NCBI GenBank assembly: GCA_946537565.1
Contig: CAMNFW010000022.1
Coordinates: forward strand, 1 to 15,295
Source: an uncultured Ruminococcus sp.
GTDB lineage: Bacteria; Bacillota; Clostridia; Oscillospirales; Ruminococcaceae
Length of the DNA stretch: 15,295 bases
Reading direction: 5' to 3'
The position numbers were made by a program, and so were the translations under genes. The notes below the pieces were generated by a model. It was not told where the DNA came from, did no database searches, and was given only the letters and a program-made list of their open reading frames with translations. Shown piece by piece: positions 1-6,749 of this stretch (its first letter is position 1; each line of letters opens with the position of its first letter).

Positions 1-30
1 GGGACTGCGTCCAGCGGGCAGCTCTCAGCG

Positions 31-60
31 TTGCCTGGGCGGCGAACGCCGCCCAGGCAA
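31..60. repeat. Near-perfect GC-rich inverted repeat (hairpin)
   Basis: A 14-bp arm (31-44) is matched perfectly by 47-60, with only two central bases unpaired. It is far more GC-rich than the sequence that follows. No T-run follows on either strand, so it is not a typical intrinsic terminator, although it could end a gene lying left of the window. Confidence 0.7.
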
Positions 61-62
61 AA

Positions 63-87
63 GTAAGCCGGACTTAGTCCGGCTTAC
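63..87. repeat. Perfect 11-bp hairpin with TTA loop
   Basis: GTAAGCCGGAC at 63-73 is exactly complementary to 77-87 across a three-base loop. It lies 2 bp after the previous hairpin, so the two form a tandem pair. No poly-T tail follows. Function unknown. Confidence 0.7.
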
Positions 88-91
88 AGAG

Positions 92-169
92 GGGCATCTC
101 TGAAACCACATCAATGGAATAAAGGGAGGTTCAGAGTAAATAAACCCTGTTCAGGTTTCAGAGATGCCC
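92..169. repeat. Perfect 16-bp inverted repeat enclosing 46 bp
   Basis: The arm at 92-107 is exactly complementary to 154-169. The enclosed segment contains a second, imperfect partner for the left arm (GGTTCAGAG at 128-136), and the left arm can also pair locally (87-91 with 98-102), so alternative folds exist. It could be a small mobile-element remnant, an intergenic repeat family member or a structured RNA. Nothing in the window decides between these. Confidence 0.6.
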
Positions 170-270
170 ATATTTTAAGCTATGATAATAAATTATTGTA
201 AGTAATACATAAAATGTCAATAAAATGATTGTTTGAAATAAACAAAGTTGAGCGCAATGCCAAAAATTAC

Positions 271-299
271 TTTACAATTTGTTAATAATATGTTATCAT
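271..299 (+). promoter_or_regulatory. Upstream promoter of the yerC-like/cellulase unit
   Basis: TTTACA (271-276), a 17-bp spacer and TATCAT (294-299), with TG at 291-292 giving an extended -10. Each hexamer matches the sigma-A consensus at five of six positions. The start codon of the first gene is about 150 bp downstream, which would give a long leader. Confidence 0.5.
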
Positions 300-354
300 A
301 TACATAAGGCAATATAACTGTAGTCAAAAAAACGAAAAATATTCACATATAGGC

Positions 355-383
355 TTTACTTTTATACGCTGTTGTGTTAAAAT
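355..383 (+). promoter_or_regulatory. Proximal promoter of the yerC-like/cellulase unit
   Basis: TTTACT (355-360), a 17-bp spacer and TAAAAT (378-383), with TG at 375-376 as an extended -10. It lies about 65 bp before the first ATG. Between promoter and gene is a 10-bp palindrome GCCTTAAGGC (423-432), a possible operator or small hairpin. The rest of 170-449 shows no coding potential. Confidence 0.5.
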
Positions 384-449
384 GTAAAGTGGGAAAATGA
401 TAAAAGCCCAAGACTATAGCACGCCTTAAGGCAGATCGGAGAAAATAAA

Positions 450-752
450 ATGATCGACAAAATCAAATCAGATAATATGGACCTTCTCTTTCAGGCAATA
501 CTCACACTTGAAACCGTTGAAGACTGTTATAAATTTTTTGATGACCTGTGTACGAGTATAGAGCTGAAGTCATTTGCACAGCGTCTTCATGTTGCAAGAT
601 TACTTGACGAGCACAGAGTATATAACAGCATAGTATCAGAGACTGGAGCCAGCACAGCAACGATCAGTCGGGTAAATCGTTCGCTGAAGGACGGAAATGA
701 CGGATATAATATAGTGTTTGACAGGCTAAAGGAGAACGGTCTTCTAAAATAA
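450..752 (+). CDS. TrpR-superfamily regulator, YerC/YecD-like
   Basis: A 100-residue protein matching the YerC/YecD group of the Trp-repressor superfamily in length and pattern. A conserved helical region (SIELKSFAQRLHVARLL, about 36-52) is followed by a helix-turn-helix at about 56-78 whose recognition helix reads GASTATISRVNRSL. Members are small, all-helical, probably dimeric DNA-binding proteins; their ligand is generally unknown. The start is supported by GGAGA (438-442) seven bases before ATG. Only 21 bp without a terminator separate it from the cellulase gene, so both are probably on one mRNA. The upstream palindrome at 423-432 could be an autoregulatory site, which is inference. The family assignment is firm; the target genes are not known. 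Confidence 0.85.
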   Translation: MIDKIKSDNMDLLFQAILTLETVEDCYKFFDDLCTSIELKSFAQRLHVARLLDEHRVYNSIVSETGASTATISRVNRSLKDGNDGYNIVFDRLKENGLLK

Positions 753-773
753 ACCCAGAAAGGAAGATCGTAA

Positions 774-3557
774 ATGATGAAGTCAAATGTCATCAAAAGA
801 TCACTTGCAGCGCTGACAGCAGCGGCAGCGGTACTGACCGGAAGCACATTCAGCAGTGTAAATGCAGCGGTGATCGACAAGGAAAATCCCAACAATTATG
901 ATAACTTTGCAGAGGCATTGCAGTTGGCGTTATGTTTTTATGATGCGAATAAATGCGGAGACAAGGTAGCAGATGACGGTTACTACACATGGAGAGGAAA
1001 CTGTCATGTAAAGGACGGAGAGATACCGCTGCAGCCTATGAATCCGATGCCTACTGTGAACAAGGGAACGACTGAGGATGATAAGCCGAAGGATGACGAT
1101 GAAAACAAAGAAGATGATAAGGGCGCATATGACGGTAAAGGCGACGGCGGTGCAAGTGCAGCAGAAGGACTTTACGAGGGAGTCAATATGTCCCAGGAGT
1201 TCATAGACGAGAACAAGAAATATCTCGACCCGGACGGTGACGGCAAGCTTGATCTTACAGGCGGCTGGCACGATGCAGGCGATCATGTAAAATTCGGACT
1301 TCCGGGAAGTTATTCAGCATCGACCCTTGGCTGGGGATATTACGAATTTCCTGAGGCTTACAAAGAGCTTGGACTTGACAAGCACGTAGAGGATGAGTTG
1401 AGGTGGATAAATGATTATTTCATGAAGGTCACCTTTATGGACGAGAATGACAATGTAGTGGCATACTGTTATCAGGTAGGAGAGGGAAACAATGACCACA
1501 ACTACTGGTGTCCGCCGGAGCTTCAGGTAGACGGAACGGTAGTAGCATCTTCATCGTGTGCGGTAAAGAGACCGGCATATTTTGCAACTACAGAAATGCC
1601 GGCATCTGACCAGTGTGCAGGAGCAGCTGCGTCACTGGCAGTCAACTATCTAAACTTCAAGGACAGCGATCCTGAATATGCAGAAAAATCACTGAAATAT
1701 GCTAAGGCATTATATGATTTTGCCGTAGCAACACATAGTGAGGAGCCTTCTGATGCAGCGCCCCGTGCCACAAGTCTTGGCTATGACGGTGGATTTTACA
1801 CCTCCAGCTATGACTATGACGAGCTTTCATGGGCAGCGGTATGGCTTTATTACTGCACAGAGAATTATGATTATATAAACGATATCATAGCAGTAGACGA
1901 GACAGTTGAAGGCGACATGGGCGCTCACCCTTACACTGGTTATATGAAGAGAATAATCAGTGACACCGGCAACTGCTGGCAGAACATCTGGGTACACTGC
2001 TGGGATACAGTCTGGGGCGGAGTATTTGCAAAGCTTGCACCGGTAACTAACATATCCCGTGACTGGTATATATTCCGGTGGAATCTTGAATACTGGTCAG
2101 GATTGGGCGAAGCAGAAGCAGCCGAAGCAGAATTTGATGTTCCGGTAACAGCCCACAAGTATTTCGGAATGGATGATCATCTCTGGAATACAAAGATAAC
2201 AGCAGAGGAGATCGCTGATCTTCCCACAGCAGACGGTGCATGGCTTAAGAAGACACCTGCCGGTTTTGCAATGCTCAATGACTATGGCTCAGCAAGATAC
2301 AATACAGCTGCCGGACTTGAAGCAATGGTTTACGCTAAGGAGACCGGAGATATGACCTTTGTGGAATGGGCAAAGGGACAGATGGAATATATTCTTGGTG
2401 ATAATCCTATGGGATATGCTTACGAGGTAGGCTACGGAAACAGCTATGCTTCACAGGCTCATCACAGATCATCACACTGTTCAGCATTACAGAGCATGGA
2501 CGATCCTGTAAACCAGGTTCATACACTCTGGGGCGCACTGGTAGGCGGACCTGACGGCAAAGACTTCCATCGTGACGTAACCAAGGACTTCATCTACAAT
2601 GAGGTTACAGATGACTATAACGCAGCCTTCTGCGGAGATCTTGCCGGACTTTATCATTTTTACGGTGCAAAGGGCAAGGAGCTTGCTGACAAGAATAAGC
2701 TTAAGGAAAACTTTGATATGTCCTCCAATGCCTATGCCGGATTTGATCAGGTTGATAAAAACGGCAATCCTTTGCCAACAGGACTGTTTGTCTCCGGCGG
2801 AAAAGCTCAGGAAACAAAACAAGGCATACAGATAAAAATAGTAGTTCATAACAGAACCGTAAATCCTCCTCATTTTGAGAGCGATCTCAAGGCACGATAT
2901 TATTTCAATATTCAGGAGCAGATCGACAAGGGAGAGGACGTAAGCTTTATTGAGACCCGTGTTGACTATGACCAGGAAAAGAGCTTTACAGACGGAAAAA
3001 ATCATACTATTATTTCAGAGCCGATAAAGTATGATGACAATGGAACATATTATATTGAGCTGTCATGGCAGAACTGTGATTTTTATGGTTCGAGAGTATA
3101 TCAGTTCGGACTGCTCAACAAGATGAATCCTGTGACCTATGATACAGTATGGGATTCAGAAAATGACTACAGCTATGCTGACCTTATAAGCTTTGAGGAC
3201 GAAAACGATGCAGCAGCTATAACTGACAAGATTACCCTTTATGCCGACGGAAAGCTGATCTGGGGCGTTGAACCGGACGGCACCAAGCCTGATGTAAGCT
3301 CAGATGAACCGGAAAAGGACAGCACGATCCTCTGGGGCGATGCAAACCTTGACAAGAAGGTAACAGTAGCAGATGCAGTTGCAATTCTCCAGCACGTTGC
3401 GCTGCCGGATAAGTATGCACTGGAAAAACAGGGTGCTGTTAACGGCGACATTTTTGACAACGGTGACGGGATCACTGCAAAGGACGCACTGGTAATACAG
3501 CAGCTTGATGCAAAAATTTACAAGCAGAGTGATCTTCCTGTGTCCTACAAAAAATAA
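774..3557 (+). CDS. Secreted GH9 endoglucanase with CBM3c and dockerin
   Basis: A 927-residue cellulase expected to hydrolyse beta-1,4-glucan outside the cell and bind a cellulosome scaffold through its dockerin. Residues 1-31 are a signal peptide (basic N-terminus, Ala/Val/Leu core, cleavage near VNA-AV). The GH9 domain spans about 42-635: DAGD at 167-170 (general base region), GDNPMGYAYEVGYG near 542, HHR at 563-565, and NEVTDDYNAAF with the proton donor at E610. A CBM3c-like module follows (about 655-835; SYADL, KLIWGVEP), then a two-repeat dockerin (about 851-915). AGGAAG (761-766) supports ATG 774; the next codon is also ATG. Oddities: an Asp/Lys-rich insertion at about 93-135 inside the catalytic domain, and a second dockerin loop one residue longer than canonical. 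It follows the YerC-like gene with no terminator between. Confidence 0.95.
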   Translation: MMKSNVIKRSLAALTAAAAVLTGSTFSSVNAAVIDKENPNNYDNFAEALQLALCFYDANKCGDKVADDGYYTWRGNCHVKDGEIPLQPMNPMPTVNKGTTEDDKPKDDDENKEDDKGAYDGKGDGGASAAEGLYEGVNMSQEFIDENKKYLDPDGDGKLDLTGGWHDAGDHVKFGLPGSYSASTLGWGYYEFPEAYKELGLDKHVEDELRWINDYFMKVTFMDENDNVVAYCYQVGEGNNDHNYWCPPELQVDGTVVASSSCAVKRPAYFATTEMPASDQCAGAAASLAVNYLNFKDSDPEYAEKSLKYAKALYDFAVATHSEEPSDAAPRATSLGYDGGFYTSSYDYDELSWAAVWLYYCTENYDYINDIIAVDETVEGDMGAHPYTGYMKRIISDTGNCWQNIWVHCWDTVWGGVFAKLAPVTNISRDWYIFRWNLEYWSGLGEAEAAEAEFDVPVTAHKYFGMDDHLWNTKITAEEIADLPTADGAWLKKTPAGFAMLNDYGSARYNTAAGLEAMVYAKETGDMTFVEWAKGQMEYILGDNPMGYAYEVGYGNSYASQAHHRSSHCSALQSMDDPVNQVHTLWGALVGGPDGKDFHRDVTKDFIYNEVTDDYNAAFCGDLAGLYHFYGAKGKELADKNKLKENFDMSSNAYAGFDQVDKNGNPLPTGLFVSGGKAQETKQGIQIKIVVHNRTVNPPHFESDLKARYYFNIQEQIDKGEDVSFIETRVDYDQEKSFTDGKNHTIISEPIKYDDNGTYYIELSWQNCDFYGSRVYQFGLLNKMNPVTYDTVWDSENDYSYADLISFEDENDAAAITDKITLYADGKLIWGVEPDGTKPDVSSDEPEKDSTILWGDANLDKKVTVADAVAILQHVALPDKYALEKQGAVNGDIFDNGDGITAKDALVIQQLDAKIYKQSDLPVSYKK

Positions 3558-3611
3558 TGCAGCAGCTGTCAAAATGAATCTGACAGCAACTATAAAATGA
3601 ATTTAAAGTGC

Positions 3612-3698
3612 CTTGCAGATACGCAGATCAAAAAACTGCTCCCTGCGATCGGCAAATAGCAAGCTCCAAAGTTTTTTGCCGCTTGCTATATAAGCGGC
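3612..3698 (+). other. Structured intergenic RNA candidate with competing stems
   Basis: Several short perfect complementarities are mutually exclusive: CTTGC 3612-3616 with GCAAG 3659-3663; CGCAG 3622-3626 with 3643-3647; CGGCAAA 3650-3656 with 3675-3681; TAGCAAGC 3657-3664 with 3681-3688 (pseudoknot order relative to the preceding pair); GCCGCTT 3678-3684 with 3692-3698. The last stem overlaps both the CGGCAAA stem and the left arm of the terminator. That is the geometry of a terminator/antiterminator switch. It resembles no riboswitch class I recognise and may simply be the cellulase 3' UTR. A separate 7-bp hairpin (3565-3571/3581-3587) lies just after the cellulase stop. Confidence 0.35.
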
Positions 3699-3725
3699 AG
3701 CCTGCAAAACGGCTGCCGTTTTTTT
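3695..3725 (+). terminator. Intrinsic terminator after the cellulase gene
   Basis: CGGCAGCC (3695-3702) pairs with GGCTGCCG (3711-3718) across an 8-nt loop, directly followed by seven T residues (3719-3725). This is a classical rho-independent terminator that closes the yerC-like/cellulase transcript about 140 bp after the stop codon. Confidence 0.9.
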
Positions 3726-3769
3726 GTGAATGAGAAGTTGGAAATTTAACGGGTAATTTCTCAAAAGAA

Positions 3770-3798
3770 TTGACATTTTAAAGAAATTGTGGTATAAT
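3770..3798 (+). promoter_or_regulatory. Perfect consensus sigma-A promoter of the HD-GYP gene
   Basis: TTGACA (3770-3775), exactly 17 bp, TATAAT (3793-3798), plus TG at 3790-3791 as an extended -10. All twelve hexamer positions match consensus. The start codon is about 50 bp beyond the expected transcription start, and the terminator lies just upstream. Confidence 0.85.
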
Positions 3799-3842
3799 AA
3801 TAGGGAAATTTTACAAAAAGGAAAATCTGACTTAATTTATTT

Positions 3843-3849
3843 AAGGAGG
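3843..3849 (+). promoter_or_regulatory. RBS selecting a TTG start codon
   Basis: AAGGAGG ends seven bases before TTG at 3857, the first in-frame start at normal spacing. The next in-frame ATG (residue 23) lies inside the first membrane segment, so the TTG is the credible start. Confidence 0.8.
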
Positions 3850-3856
3850 CAGGCTC

Positions 3857-5575
3857 TTGATTACATTGTATTACGACATACTTTTTGTGTGTTCAATTGT
3901 ATTAGCAATAATATACGTTGCAATGTGGCACAAGCACTTCGATATCACTTTTACTGAGGTGTTCACTCTTGTTCCGGTGGCGAATCTGGGGTATGTGTTT
4001 TTTTACCACGCCAACACCCTTAATGAAGCGCTTATCGGCAGCAGACTGATATATATCGGTGGCTGCTTCCTGCAATATTTCATTCTGCTGAGCATACTCA
4101 ACCTGTGCAGCATCTATCTCAGCAAATGGCTTAAAATAGCATTGTTCGGGATATGCGTCTTTTTATATGTGTCGGTAATGACAATGGGACAGACTCCCTA
4201 TTTTTACAAAGAAGTCTCCTTCGAGAAAATTCACGGGGTAGTAAAACTGACTAAAAGCTATGGAATTATGCACCATGTTTTCTACATAGTGATATCATTG
4301 TTTTTAGCGGCAAGCCTTGCAGCTATCGTGTACAGCTATTTCAAGAAAAAACAGGTGTCAAGAGTTGTGCTGTATCTGCTGTTCCTGCCTGACGTTATAT
4401 CGGTTATGGGATATTATGCGGGACATTTTCTGCTGAAAAACATTGAGATTGTTCCGGCAGCGTATATTCTGGCGGAAATAATGTATCTGCTCATAGCCTA
4501 CAGAGTCAACCTCTATGACGTTAATGATACCGTTATCGACTCCATTGTCGAAAACAGCAACACCGGCTTCATTTCCATTGATATGAAACACCGCTATCTC
4601 GGCAGCAATGACACCGCTAAAAAAATTCTGCCGGCTCTTAACAGATTATATGTGGATTCAATAATTGAAAAGAAGAATATCGCCGGAAATCAGCTGCTTC
4701 GGTGGCTGGCTTTGTTCTCGGAAGACGATCATGAGTTCAAGTACACCGTGCCGTATGTCAATAACGACGGCGAGATAGATGACAGAATATACAACGTTGA
4801 TATAAGCTATCTCTATGAGGGAAAACACAGGCGTGGCTATATGATCACCCTCACCGATGATACCCAGAATCAGAAGTATATCAGCCTGCTGGATAACTAT
4901 AATGAGGATCTCCAGGAAGAGGTCAGTGAGAAAACTCAGCATATTATTGAAATGCACGACAATCTCATTATGAGCCTTGCTGCTATGGTTGAAAGCCGTG
5001 ACAATTCCACCGGCGGTCATATCAAGCGTACCAGCGTCTGCGTGAGAATACTCATAGAAACGATTCTTCGTGAAGGCGGAATGAACCTGACAGATGAGTT
5101 CTGCCATAACATTATTAAAGCCGCTCCAATGCACGATCTCGGCAAAATTGCAGTTGACGATGCGGTGCTGAGAAAACCCGGCAGATTCACTGATGAGGAG
5201 TTTGAAAAAATGAAACACCATGCCGCTGAGGGTGCAAGGGTCATACATGAGATCCTGAAAAAGACTGACGATGAATCCTTCCGCATACTGGCTGAAAATG
5301 TCGCCCATTATCATCACGAAAGATGGGACGGCTCAGGTTATCCCGACGGCCTTAAAGGTGAAAAAATACCTCTTGAAGCCAGAATAATGGCAATTGCAGA
5401 TGTGTATGATGCGCTGGTCAGCAAGAGAGTTTACAAGGATAGTATGTCCTTTGAAAAGGCTGATTCCATTATCATGAGCGGAATGGGAACTCAGTTTGAC
5501 CCGTCACTGGAAAAATACTATGTAAGCGCCCGTTCATCGCTGGAAGGCTATTACAGCAGCCTTTCGGCTGAATAA
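3857..5575 (+). CDS. Membrane 7TM-PAS-like-HD-GYP protein
   Basis: A 572-residue sensor-type phosphodiesterase candidate. The N-terminal half (about 5-216) has seven hydrophobic segments resembling the 7TM N-terminal region of some histidine kinases, and probably senses a signal in or at the membrane. Residues about 222-335 look like a PAS-type domain. A short linker or coiled coil (about 342-370) leads into an HD-GYP domain (about 370-560) with the hallmarks H388, HDLGK (H426/D427), KMKHH (451-455), HHERWDGSGYP (486-496) and D515. HD-GYP domains typically hydrolyse cyclic di-GMP using a metal centre, and the visible metal ligands and GYP motif are intact. There is no GGDEF or EAL domain. It has its own promoter and a following hairpin, so it is probably monocistronic. 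Its input signal is unknown. Confidence 0.9.
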   Translation: MITLYYDILFVCSIVLAIIYVAMWHKHFDITFTEVFTLVPVANLGYVFFYHANTLNEALIGSRLIYIGGCFLQYFILLSILNLCSIYLSKWLKIALFGICVFLYVSVMTMGQTPYFYKEVSFEKIHGVVKLTKSYGIMHHVFYIVISLFLAASLAAIVYSYFKKKQVSRVVLYLLFLPDVISVMGYYAGHFLLKNIEIVPAAYILAEIMYLLIAYRVNLYDVNDTVIDSIVENSNTGFISIDMKHRYLGSNDTAKKILPALNRLYVDSIIEKKNIAGNQLLRWLALFSEDDHEFKYTVPYVNNDGEIDDRIYNVDISYLYEGKHRRGYMITLTDDTQNQKYISLLDNYNEDLQEEVSEKTQHIIEMHDNLIMSLAAMVESRDNSTGGHIKRTSVCVRILIETILREGGMNLTDEFCHNIIKAAPMHDLGKIAVDDAVLRKPGRFTDEEFEKMKHHAAEGARVIHEILKKTDDESFRILAENVAHYHHERWDGSGYPDGLKGEKIPLEARIMAIADVYDALVSKRVYKDSMSFEKADSIIMSGMGTQFDPSLEKYYVSARSSLEGYYSSLSAE

Positions 5576-5603
5576 TAATTCATGCTGCAAAGCTTAAGCA
5601 AGA

Positions 5604-5633
5604 GTGCGCCGCTGCCTTTAGGCAGCGGCGCAC
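5604..5633 (+). terminator. Strong hairpin after the HD-GYP gene
   Basis: A perfect 13-bp GC-rich stem (5604-5616 with 5621-5633) with a TTTA loop lies 28 bp after the stop codon. The sequence after it is AT-rich but has no true T-run, so termination efficiency is uncertain. Confidence 0.6.
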
Positions 5634-5710
5634 ATTCGTTATTGAAATAAAACCGCAGGCTCAGATTCCGTGGCTCGGAAAGATATGCTGAATTTCAGCT
5701 GTATTTATTA

Positions 5711-5739
5711 TTGACAAATTTCTGCATAAATGATATAAT
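5711..5739 (+). promoter_or_regulatory. Perfect consensus sigma-A promoter of the flavin-reductase-like gene
   Basis: TTGACA (5711-5716), a 17-bp spacer, TATAAT (5734-5739) and TG at 5731-5732. Transcription should begin near 5746, which leaves about 77 nt of leader and argues against the earlier in-frame ATG at 5754. Apart from small hairpins, 5634-5710 shows nothing. Confidence 0.85.
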
Positions 5740-5822
5740 AAAAATATGCTTTAATGCTAAATAATGCTGAACAGCTTCCGGCAGTTCAGGTTAAAAAAAT
5801 AATAATAACGGAGGTCTTTTTG

Positions 5823-6395
5823 ATGAGAAAAAATTTAGGTGTACAGCCTGCATTATTCCCGATGCCGGTGGTAATAGTCGCAGCTTATGGTGCGGACGGA
5901 AATATCTGTGCAATGAACGCTGCCTGGGCGCAGATCTGTGATATGGACAAGATCGCCCTGTTCATTGACGCTGACCACAAAACTACTAAAAATATCATGG
6001 AAACTAAAGCTTTCACTGTCAGCATTGCGGACGTTTCAAATATGGAAACAGCTGATTTCTTCGGAATCGCAACAGGCAATAAAATGCCGGATAAGTTTGA
6101 ACGCAGCAGCTGTCACGCTGTAAAGAGCGAGTTTGTGAATGCGCCGATAATCACCGAATATCCGGTAACTATCGAGTGTGAGCTGGCTGAGGAGGTAAAT
6201 ACGCCGAATCTTCACGCTATTGTTGGAAAGATCGTTAATGTAAGTGCGGAGGAAAGCGTTGTCGGTGACAAGGACAAGATCCTGCCGGAGAAGGTGAATG
6301 CGCTGATCTTTGATCAGTACCGCAGCGGATACTATTCTGTTGGCGAAAAAGTCGGTCAGGCATGGAATGCCGGAGCTGGTCTGATGAAAAAGTGA
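5823..6395 (+). CDS. Flavin-reductase-like FMN-binding protein
   Basis: A 190-residue soluble protein resembling the flavin reductase-like/FMN-binding split-barrel family (PF01613 type). Characteristic stretches are FPMPVVIVAAYGADG near the N-terminus, NAAWAQICDMDKIALFI (32-48), FTVSIADVSNMETADFFG (64-81) and NAPIITEYPVTIECEL (106-121). Relatives bind FMN and take part in flavin or small-molecule redox reactions; the substrate cannot be read from sequence. I place the start at ATG 5823 because GGAGG (5810-5814) is eight bases upstream and the N-terminus then matches the family. An in-frame ATG at 5754 would add 23 residues but sits almost on the predicted transcription start and lacks an RBS. 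It has its own promoter and terminator. Confidence 0.85.
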   Translation: MRKNLGVQPALFPMPVVIVAAYGADGNICAMNAAWAQICDMDKIALFIDADHKTTKNIMETKAFTVSIADVSNMETADFFGIATGNKMPDKFERSSCHAVKSEFVNAPIITEYPVTIECELAEEVNTPNLHAIVGKIVNVSAEESVVGDKDKILPEKVNALIFDQYRSGYYSVGEKVGQAWNAGAGLMKK

Positions 6396-6402
6396 AAATA
6401 CT

Positions 6403-6431
6403 AATGGCTTGCATTTGCGAGCCATTTTTTT
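6403..6431 (+). terminator. Intrinsic terminator after the flavin-reductase-like gene
   Basis: AATGGCTTGC (6403-6412) pairs with 6417-6426 through ten pairs, one of them G-U, closing a four-base loop. A run of seven T residues (6425-6431) forms the end of the stem and the tail. Confidence 0.85.
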
Positions 6432-6529
6432 GTTCAGCTGTGAAATCCCGGCAGAGTGTTCTTCACGCTGAGCATGAACTGAGACTGCACTGCATTTGCA
6501 GCATGATATTGAGTATTTGCGGAAACAGC

Positions 6530-6558
6530 TTGCTTTTTCCGGGCATATGAAGTATAAT
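6530..6558 (+). promoter_or_regulatory. Probable promoter of the endonuclease V gene
   Basis: TTGCTT (6530-6535), a 17-bp spacer and TATAAT (6553-6558). The -35 is weak and the -10 perfect. The expected leader is about 185 nt and contains several T-runs. The rest of the 318-bp gap 6432-6749 shows only weak short repeats and one doubtful small reading frame. Confidence 0.5.
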
Positions 6559-6749
6559 TACTGTTAGACAGTATGCGGTCAAACCGTGAGGCTGAGGGGT
6601 ATCATGAGCTGGCTGAAAACGGTGAAAGCGGATTTTTTTGCAGGTGTTTTCGGTTTTACAGTTCTTTTTCTTAAAAATTATTTTCCCGTTTTTTTCACAT
6701 TTAAGGAATTGCATCGCATACACTTTCATTACAGCAAGGAGCAGGAATT

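Noticed and set aside
2487..3005. A 172-codon minus-strand open frame opposite the cellulase gene
   Set aside because: It is antisense to the conserved GH9 and CBM3c coding sequence, has no RBS and has low-complexity hydrophobic content typical of a shadow frame.
3558..3856. Possible cyclic di-GMP riboswitch ahead of the HD-GYP gene
   Set aside because: I looked for class I and class II signature elements and found none. The structured part also lies upstream of the terminator and of the gene's own promoter.
4658..5317. A 219-codon open frame on the minus strand opposite the HD-GYP gene
   Set aside because: It lies wholly inside a gene with intact catalytic motifs, lacks a convincing RBS and resembles no family; it is a reverse-strand shadow.
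5754..5822. Upstream in-frame ATG extending the flavin-reductase-like protein by 23 residues
   Set aside because: No RBS precedes it, it is only about 8 bp after the predicted transcription start, and a good GGAGG is correctly placed for ATG 5823.
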